Positions 58,701 through 64,000 of a stretch of DNA of 64,000 nucleotides are shown here, in pieces. The stretch spans positions 692,940 to 756,939 of the forward strand of contig NZ_FCOP01000010.1 of NCBI RefSeq assembly GCF_900021175.1, written 5' to 3'. Position numbers and translations under genes: made by a program. The notes under the pieces were generated by a model. It did no database searches and had not been told where the DNA came from. It saw nothing but the letters and a program-made list of their open reading frames with translations. The DNA comes from Pseudenterobacter timonensis (GTDB lineage Bacteria > Pseudomonadota > Gammaproteobacteria > Enterobacterales > Enterobacteriaceae). Every line of letters begins with the position of its first letter. The first letter of the stretch is position 1.

Positions 58701-61700
58701 GTTTGGCGCGGTGGGGGCGACGGTATCGACAACCACGGTGGTCGGCGCGGAGACCGGCCCGGTACCCGTGGCGTTGGTAGCGGTGGCGGTAAAGGCGTGG
58801 GTGCCATCGCCGAGCGCAGGGGTCGTAAAGGTCCAGTTGCCGCTGGCGTCGGCGGTCACCGTCCCCATTGACACGCCGTTGTTATAGAGCGTGACGGTGG
58901 AGTTGGCCTGCGCCGTCCCGGAGAGGGTCGGCGTGGTGTCGTCGGTGCTGCGCCCGTTGGTGATGTTGCCGGTAATCGTGCCGACGTTATCGTTGATCGT
59001 GGCGATAAGCGGCGCGTTCGGCAGGGTAGTAACAGGCGCGATGACGTTCTCAGGCGTACCGGCGTTACCCGCCCGGTCGGTGGCAAATACCTGCAGCGAT
59101 TCGCCGTTGGTCTGCGGCGGCGTAATGGTGACGGTAAAGCTGCCGTTGCCGTCCGCCGTCGCGCTGCCCAGCACCGTTGCGCCATCGGCGCTGGTGATGG
59201 TCACGGTGCTGCCCGCTTCGGCGATACCGGTGACGCGCGTGCCGTTATTGACTACCGCCAGGGCGGTGGGCAGGCCCGGTGCCGTGATATCCACTACGAT
59301 GGAGGTCACAGGCGAGGCTACGCTGATGTTGCCCGCCGCGTCGGTCGCGGTGGCGGTGAAGTTATGCTGCCCTTCACTCAGGGTAGTGGTGGTCTGCGGC
59401 AGCGACCAGTTGCCGTTGCTGTCCGCCGTGACGGTGCCGACCAGCGTCGTGCCGTCATAAATATTGACGGTACTTCCCGCTTCGGCGGTGCCGTTGAGCG
59501 TCGGACGGGTGTCGTTGGTCGGATTACCGCCGGTTACCGGACCGGTAAGGGTTCCCACATCATCCAGTATGGTAGTAATCACCGGCGCAACGGGCACGGT
59601 AGCATCCACATTCACCACGAAGCCGGTCGTTGGCGCGCTGGCGTTCCCCGCGGGATCGGTGGCGGTTAAGGTCAGGGTATGCTGGCCGTCGCCAAGCGGG
59701 GTCAGCGGGGTAAAGCTCCAGTTACCGTCGGTAGCGACCACGCTGCCGATCGGGGTGGTGCCGTCATAGATGGTCACCGTGGAGCCCGCTTCTGCCGTAC
59801 CGGTCAGCGTCGGCTGGGCATCGTTAGTGACCTGGCCGCTGGTCAGGGTGGCGTTGCCGCCCACGTCGTCGGTGACGCTGACCAGCACCGGCAGCGCTGG
59901 CGGGGTGAGGTCAACCACCAGGCTGAAGCTGGCCGAATCCGGGCTGGTATTGCCCGCGGCGTCGGTCGCCCGCGCAACCAGCGTATGGGTTCCTTCGTCC
60001 AGGGCTGTGTTCAGCGTCAGGCTCCATGCGCCGCTGGCGTCAGCCTGCGCGGTGCCCAGCAGGGTAGCGCCCTCATAGATATTGACCGTGGCGTTTGGCT
60101 CGCTGCTACCGCTCAACTGCGGCCGGGTGTCGTCGGTCGCCTGTCCGCTGGCGAATGGACCCGTGACGCTATTCACATCGTCGGTCGCCTGGGCGATGAC
60201 CGGCGCCAGCGGCGCGGCGGTATCCACCACGACGGTAAACGGCGCGGAGGCCGGGCCGACGTTGCCCGCCGCATCGGTCGCGGTGGCGGTAAAGGTGTGG
60301 CTGCCGCTGCTCAGCGCCGCAGGCGTTATGCTCCACGCGCCGGTGCCATCGGCGGTGGTACGGCCCACCTCCACGCCGTTTTCATAGACGATAACGGTGG
60401 CGTTCGCCTCCGCCGTGCCGTTAAGCACAGGCGTGGTGTCATCGGTGCTCTGCCCGGAGGTGACCGGCGTGAGGATCGTGCCCACGTTGTCGGTGGCATT
60501 AACGATGGCAGGGGCCACCGGTGCCGTGGTGTCGACCGTCAGGCTAAACGGCGTACCGGCCTCCACCGTATTGCCTGCGGCATCGGTGGCGTCAAAGGTG
60601 ACTTCGTGCGGTCCGGCGGAGAATGGCGTGGTCGGGGTAAAGGTCCAGTTGCCCTGGGCGTTCACTTCCGCCGTGCCGATCGCTTCCCCGTCCAGCAGGA
60701 TGCGGATCGTAGAACCCACTTCCCCTGTACCGTTAAAGGTTGGACGATCGTCGTTGGTGCTGTTGCCGCTGGTAAGCGTACCGGTGACCGGCCCCACGTC
60801 ATCCAGTGTGGCGGTCAGTACCGGCGCGACCGGCGCTGCGGTATCGACGGTGAAGGCAAAGACCGGCGAACTGGCAGAGACGTTACCCGCCTCGTCGGTG
60901 GCATTCACGCGGATGTTATAGAGGCCGTCAGCCAGCGCCGGGTTCGGCGTAAAGCTCCAGCTGCCGTTCTCCTGCACCACCACGGTGGTCAGTTGGGTAG
61001 TGCCGTTGAAGATATGCACCGTGCTGCCCGGCGCGCCGGTGCCGCTCAGGGTCGGGGTGGCGTCATTGGTCACCTGGCCGGTGGTCAGATTGCCCGTTGC
61101 GCCGCCGTTCACGTTGTCACTGACGCTGTCGATGGTCGGGGTTGTCGGCGGGGTGACGTCAATCGTGACGTTAAACGGCTGCGACGCGGCGCTGGTATTG
61201 CCCTGCGGATCGGTCGCCACGGCGGTGAAGCTATGCAGACCGGCCGCCAGCGGCGTGCCGGGCGTAAAGCTCCACGCCCCCGTACCGTCCGCCAGCACGG
61301 TACCAATCTGATTGCCGCCTTCAAAAATGGCGACGGTGCTGTTGGCTTCCGCCGTCCCGGTGAGGGTCGGAGTGGCGTCATCGGTCACACCGCCGCTCAG
61401 CACGGCGTCCGTCACGCTGCCGACGTTATCCTGCGCGTTAGTAATCACCGGCGTGGTGGAGAGGGTATCCACCACTACGGTAAAGCCCGCAGACGGAAAG
61501 CTTACGTTGCCCGCCGCGTCGGTGGTGGTGATGCTCAGCTCGTGACTACCGTTGTCGAGCGCTGCGGTGGGGGTAAGGCTCCAGTTACCGGTAGGGCCGA
61601 TGACCACGCTGCCCAGCACCGTAGTGCCTTCATACAGGGTAATGGTTTCGCCCGCCGTACCGGTACCGCTGAAGGTCGGACGGGTGTCGTTGGTGGTATC

Positions 61701-64000
61701 ACCGCTGGTGAGCGGGCCGGTGAACGGTGCCAGGTCGTCAGTAACTGCCCCGATGGTCGGCGCATCCGGCAGCGTGAGATCCACCGTCACCGTCGCCGCC
61801 CCGGAGAGGCCGCTGGTGACGCCGCCGAGAGTTGCGGTGGCGGTAAAGCTGTGCGGGCCTTCGCCGAGGGCGGCAGAGGTAAAGTTCCATGTACCGTCGT
61901 CATTCGCAACAATGGTCGCGACCGGCGTGGCGGAGCCATCAAGGTAAATATTCACGGTGCTGCCCGCCACCGCGGTACCGCTGATAATCGGCGTCGCGTC
62001 GTTGGTGCTGCCGCCTGCGACATCGATGCCGCCCGCATCATTCGTGATGGCGGTAATGACCGGGGCATCCACCACGGTATCGCTCACGCCTGTCACATCG
62101 AAAGTCGTCGGGCCACTTGTATTGCCCGCCGCATCCACCGCCCGGACGCTAAGATCGTCGCCGTTAGCGGGGGCAGGGGAGAGCGCAATGGAGTAGTTTC
62201 CGGCGCCGTCAGCCACGCCGCGGCCCAGCTCCACATTCCCTGAGGTCACAATCACGGTGGCGCCCGCTTCTGCGATACCGGTCAGCGGCGTACCTTCCGC
62301 AGCGATCGCCGTTACCGTCGGATCGGCGGGCGGGGTGGCATCTATCGTTACGCTTACCGTTGCTCCAGGCGTGGTGTTGCCTGCCGCGTCGGTAGCGCTG
62401 ACGCCGATGCTGGTTACCGCTTGCGCCAGCGGGGCGTCAGGTGTCCAGCTCCAGTTGCCATTGCCGTCTGCAACAACGGTATTGGGTTGTGCGACTTCAT
62501 TAATATAAACGGTCACCGTGCTGCCCGCTTCTGCCCTGCCGGTGATTGTCGGCGTGGTATCAATGGTATAGAGCACGCCGTTCGCCAGGATGCTGTCGGA
62601 GATAGCGGTGACCTGCGGCACGGCAGGTGCGGTGGTATCCACGGTCAGGGTGTAGACCGGGCTGGCGGCGCTGACATTGCCCGCCGCGTCCACCGAGGCG
62701 GCGGTAAGGTTCAGGGTGACTTCGCCCAGCGCCGCGTCCGGCGTCCAGCTCCAGACGCCATCCGCTACCGTTTCGCGGGCGATTTCGACGCCGTTGTTGT
62801 AGATGATAATGGTGTCACCGCTGGTGCCGGTACCGTTGAGGGTTGGGGTGGTGTCGGTAGTAGCGCCGCCGCTGGCTATACCGTCAACGCCAGTAATCAC
62901 CGGCACAGGGGAGGCCTGGGTATCGACGGTAATCAGCATCGGACTGGACGCATCAGAAACGTTGCCCGCCTCGTCGGTAGCGGTAACGGTAATCGTGTGT
63001 GTCCCTTCCCCAAGCGGAGTATCCGGGCGCAGACTCCAGCTGCCGTCCGGGCCAACGGAGACGCGGCCGATTTCGGTGGCCACGCCGTTCACCGTGTCAG
63101 TGATGATAATCAGGTCGTTCGCCGTGGCGCCGGTGCCGCTCAGCACCGGGCGCGTATCGTTGGTGCTGCCGCCGTTATCAACCGGGCCGGTGATATCAGT
63201 TACGTTATCGGTGACCAGCGGCATGCCGGGGGCGGCAGGCGCATCGGTATCAATCACGATCGCCACCGGCTGCGACGGGGCGCTCTCATTGCCTGCGCCG
63301 TCCTGGTTGGTGACGGTAAGGGAAAGCTGATAGTTACCGTTAGCCAGCGGCTCTTCCGGCGTCCAGCTCCAGTTGCCCTCCGGGTCAACGGTGGCCGTTC
63401 CAATCGGCGCAGTGCCGTTGTAAATGGTGACGGTATCGCCCGGGTTACCCGTGCCGCTCAGCGTCGGGGTGGTATCGCGGGTGGTTTCGCCAGGATTTAA
63501 CGGTGCAGGATCAGTACCTTCAGGGTTAACTTCAATCGCCGGCGCTTGCGGCGTGGCGGGCGCGACGGTATCGATCACCAGATTAAACGGACCGGTGATG
63601 GCGATATTCCCCGCCGCGTCGGTGGTGCGAATGGTCAGCACGTGGGTGCCGTCCGTCAGCGGCGTCTCTGGCGTAAAGGTCCAGATGGCGCCGTCGCGGG
63701 TAGCGGTACCCAGCAGCGTGGTACCGTCATAGACGGTGATGGTAGCATCTTCCGGCGCGGTTCCCTGCAGCGTCGGCTGGCTATCGTCCGTAGGGGTACC
63801 GCTGGTAATCGGGGTCTGCACATCGCCCACGTTATCCAGTACGGAGCCCAGCACGGCGGCTTCCGGCGGGGTGGTCTCGACGGTAAAGGTAAAGTCAGCG
63901 GAAGGTTCGCTGGCGTTGCCCGCGCTGTCGATGGCGACCGTAGTTAAGGTGTGCGGGCCATCTTCAAGCGCAATCGTCGGCGTATAGCTCCAGTCGCCAT
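55782..64000 (-). CDS. bapA: BapA-like giant Ig-repeat adhesin (5' end off window)
   Basis: Uninterrupted frame to the right edge, about 2739 residues visible; the N-terminus lies outside. It shows about 18 tandem Ig-like domains of ~75-105 residues, each with DTTPTLSGTAEAGSTVTIYD-like and ATDAAGNVS-like motifs and a terminal VDT. Three larger (~250-residue) modules near the C-terminus have the pattern VIQGQYGTLTINLNGSYSYT. The final ~115 residues are a type I secretion signal region (FSLEQGDKIDVSDLLVGW, NNTVISIDRDGAGTAY, LVNQQHIITG). Such proteins mediate biofilm formation and host-surface contact. The GTG at 63852 is not the true start, because the frame continues in the same repeat pattern to base 64000. 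Confidence 0.95.
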   Translation of the reverse strand, partial: GDWSYTPTIALEDGPHTLTTVAIDSAGNASEPSADFTFTVETTPPEAAVLGSVLDNVGDVQTPITSGTPTDDSQPTLQGTAPEDATITVYDGTTLLGTATRDGAIWTFTPETPLTDGTHVLTIRTTDAAGNIAITGPFNLVIDTVAPATPQAPAIEVNPEGTDPAPLNPGETTRDTTPTLSGTGNPGDTVTIYNGTAPIGTATVDPEGNWSWTPEEPLANGNYQLSLTVTNQDGAGNESAPSQPVAIVIDTDAPAAPGMPLVTDNVTDITGPVDNGGSTNDTRPVLSGTGATANDLIIITDTVNGVATEIGRVSVGPDGSWSLRPDTPLGEGTHTITVTATDEAGNVSDASSPMLITVDTQASPVPVITGVDGIASGGATTDTTPTLNGTGTSGDTIIIYNNGVEIARETVADGVWSWTPDAALGEVTLNLTAASVDAAGNVSAASPVYTLTVDTTAPAVPQVTAISDSILANGVLYTIDTTPTITGRAEAGSTVTVYINEVAQPNTVVADGNGNWSWTPDAPLAQAVTSIGVSATDAAGNTTPGATVSVTIDATPPADPTVTAIAAEGTPLTGIAEAGATVIVTSGNVELGRGVADGAGNYSIALSPAPANGDDLSVRAVDAAGNTSGPTTFDVTGVSDTVVDAPVITAITNDAGGIDVAGGSTNDATPIISGTAVAGSTVNIYLDGSATPVATIVANDDGTWNFTSAALGEGPHSFTATATLGGVTSGLSGAATVTVDLTLPDAPTIGAVTDDLAPFTGPLTSGDTTNDTRPTFSGTGTAGETITLYEGTTVLGSVVIGPTGNWSLTPTAALDNGSHELSITTTDAAGNVSFPSAGFTVVVDTLSTTPVITNAQDNVGSVTDAVLSGGVTDDATPTLTGTAEANSTVAIFEGGNQIGTVLADGTGAWSFTPGTPLAAGLHSFTAVATDPQGNTSAASQPFNVTIDVTPPTTPTIDSVSDNVNGGATGNLTTGQVTNDATPTLSGTGAPGSTVHIFNGTTQLTTVVVQENGSWSFTPNPALADGLYNIRVNATDEAGNVSASSPVFAFTVDTAAPVAPVLTATLDDVGPVTGTLTSGNSTNDDRPTFNGTGEVGSTIRILLDGEAIGTAEVNAQGNWTFTPTTPFSAGPHEVTFDATDAAGNTVEAGTPFSLTVDTTAPVAPAIVNATDNVGTILTPVTSGQSTDDTTPVLNGTAEANATVIVYENGVEVGRTTADGTGAWSITPAALSSGSHTFTATATDAAGNVGPASAPFTVVVDTAAPLAPVIAQATDDVNSVTGPFASGQATDDTRPQLSGSSEPNATVNIYEGATLLGTAQADASGAWSLTLNTALDEGTHTLVARATDAAGNTSPDSASFSLVVDLTPPALPVLVSVTDDVGGNATLTSGQVTNDAQPTLTGTAEAGSTVTIYDGTTPIGSVVATDGNWSFTPLTPLGDGQHTLTLTATDPAGNASAPTTGFVVNVDATVPVAPVITTILDDVGTLTGPVTGGNPTNDTRPTLNGTAEAGSTVNIYDGTTLVGTVTADSNGNWSLPQTTTTLSEGQHNFTATATDAAGNISVASPVTSIVVDITAPGLPTALAVVNNGTRVTGIAEAGSTVTITSADGATVLGSATADGNGSFTVTITPPQTNGESLQVFATDRAGNAGTPENVIAPVTTLPNAPLIATINDNVGTITGNITNGRSTDDTTPTLSGTAQANSTVTLYNNGVSMGTVTADASGNWTFTTPALGDGTHAFTATATNATGTGPVSAPTTVVVDTVAPTAPNGSFNADGSVLTGTAEAGSTVTIRLGDNTTVTTTAGANGSYSYTFLNKQTEGQTLQITATDAAGNVSLPGSAVAPVVPLSASTNLEEMDLTSTATVTNEQYSDYGVLLVGALGNVLTLLGNDTAQVGFTVANGGSADISVNANATGVVLSLLNTLELVVQRFDAANNTWTTVVDTGQPQFANLLTLGASGVTLNMAGLEGGQYRVLSYNTNVLATGSYTSLDVDVTQFSAGTLVGNTTQTGNVILDVDPTTGSDNAPAGTTVTAVTNAQGTLTNVTADGTVIQGQYGTLTINLNGSYSYTLTSNSASVLGRTESFTYTIGSNGATASANLVISLGANTVTNSVTAVDDVNSLTFDTTVSAIDNGPSSQGGFTVVGVNLGNTLGLNLLDDLSNPIIYNVEEGTTRTMTIQGSVGGVALASVFDLYIYKFNNATQTFEQLRVEQGWLRAPLLGGTSPRLTLNLPAGEYLFLLNTAAGITALTGYTLNVLEDHVYSVASVGATTTGDVLADDIVPNGTLVTEVNGVAVNANGLTTIQGEYGTLRINAQGEYTYTLRSGVGADGIDTPDTFVYTVTAPNGDRDTASLNITPAPRPMDAVSDISEIMDVTSVHHTAAYTDSDVGRASWSTSLLGATQGSGSGTFVVDPNTALHNVVLNFNIASLLSLGGLTVNWTLSQGTTTIRTGSFNGGILLGGNAEVALTGLDLNAGTYTLSFTGRAPGLSVGNITITPSVSGTSYSLIQFDSTSGHTVDGNIFDGTDSAGAMDQLQSVDTRLSITGYNGVTTTLDPYTTSSANATIQGHYGTLSIGADGQYTYTLNTGVSLSTITSKEVFNYTLTDGSGRTESASLTINMAPQFVSSEHNDIINGTAYGDTLIYQVLSNTVGNATAGNSNGDHWTNFSLEQGDKIDVSDLLVGWNGSAATLGNYLQVSTSGNNTVISIDRDGAGTAYTKTTLVTLDNVQTNYEELVNQQHIITG

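Noticed and set aside
56877..58871. 664-residue plus-strand open frame
   Set aside because: Antisense shadow of the adhesin, with composition (Gly/Arg/His-rich) typical of such shadows.
59679..62243. 854-residue plus-strand open frame
   Set aside because: Lies opposite the Ig-repeat adhesin. The long open antisense frame is produced by the repetitive GC-rich codon pattern; no ribosome site or recognisable domain.

Overview
The window reads as chromosomal DNA of an enteric gammaproteobacterium of the Enterobacter/Leclercia/Lelliottia type (family Enterobacteriaceae). The evidence is the near-intact E. coli-like gene order srl - mltB - pncC - recA - recX - alaS - csrA - serV/arg tRNAs - yqaBA - gshA - (micA) - luxS - emrBA/emrR - proXWV - nrdFEIH - ygaM - ygaC - alaE, with very high protein similarity to the E. 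coli products. The species cannot be fixed from the sequence alone.

Layout. (1) 1-4561, minus strand: glucitol/sorbitol PTS operon srlA-srlE-srlB-srlD-gutM-srlR-gutQ; gutQ runs off the left edge. (2) 4834-11514, plus strand: lytic transglycosylase mltB, NMN deamidase pncC, recA with a textbook SOS box, recX, alaS, csrA. (3) 11729-12600: tRNA operon with one tRNA-Ser(GCU) and four identical tRNA-Arg(ACG), plus two spacer repeats that end in a copy of the tRNA 3' end. (4) 12731-16063: yqaB, yqaA, gshA, luxS, with the sigma-E sRNA micA antisense between gshA and luxS. (5) 16095-20998, minus strand: emrB, emrA, emrR and a YgaY-type MFS transporter; ygaZH, expected here from E. coli gene order, is absent. 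(6) 21509-29360, minus strand: proU (proVWX) and the class Ib ribonucleotide reductase operon nrdHIEF, each bordered by tandem palindromic repeats. (7) 29616-34003: small stress and membrane genes (ygaM, ygaC, alaE, a DUF2158 gene, yqaE with a triple CpxR-like box, a BOF-family periplasmic protein) and a cassette of an unknown one-TM protein, a DUF421 protein and a second CinA-family deamidase.

(8) 34049-38716, minus strand: yciG-yciF-yciE-katN followed by a cyanide-insensitive-type bd oxidase (cioAB), all codirectional and closely packed. (9) 39328-50214: an orphan PLP aminotransferase, then a 2484-residue ESPR autotransporter bracketed by two related, atypical LuxR-type regulators. (10) 50942-64000, minus strand: a BapA/SPI-9-like surface adhesin locus. 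A giant Ig-repeat adhesin (its N-terminus lies beyond the right edge) is followed by its own type I secretion system: TolC-like outer-membrane protein, ABC exporter and HlyD-type adaptor.

How it fits together: the left half is conserved core genome (sugar uptake, DNA repair, translation, redox, osmoprotection, dNTP supply). The right half, from about 31 kb, is accessory and surface/stress oriented: peroxide removal plus an alternative oxidase, then two separate giant-adhesin export routes (types V and I) close together. The most interesting unit is the autotransporter with its twin regulators. All function calls come from reading the translated sequence; no database search was possible.
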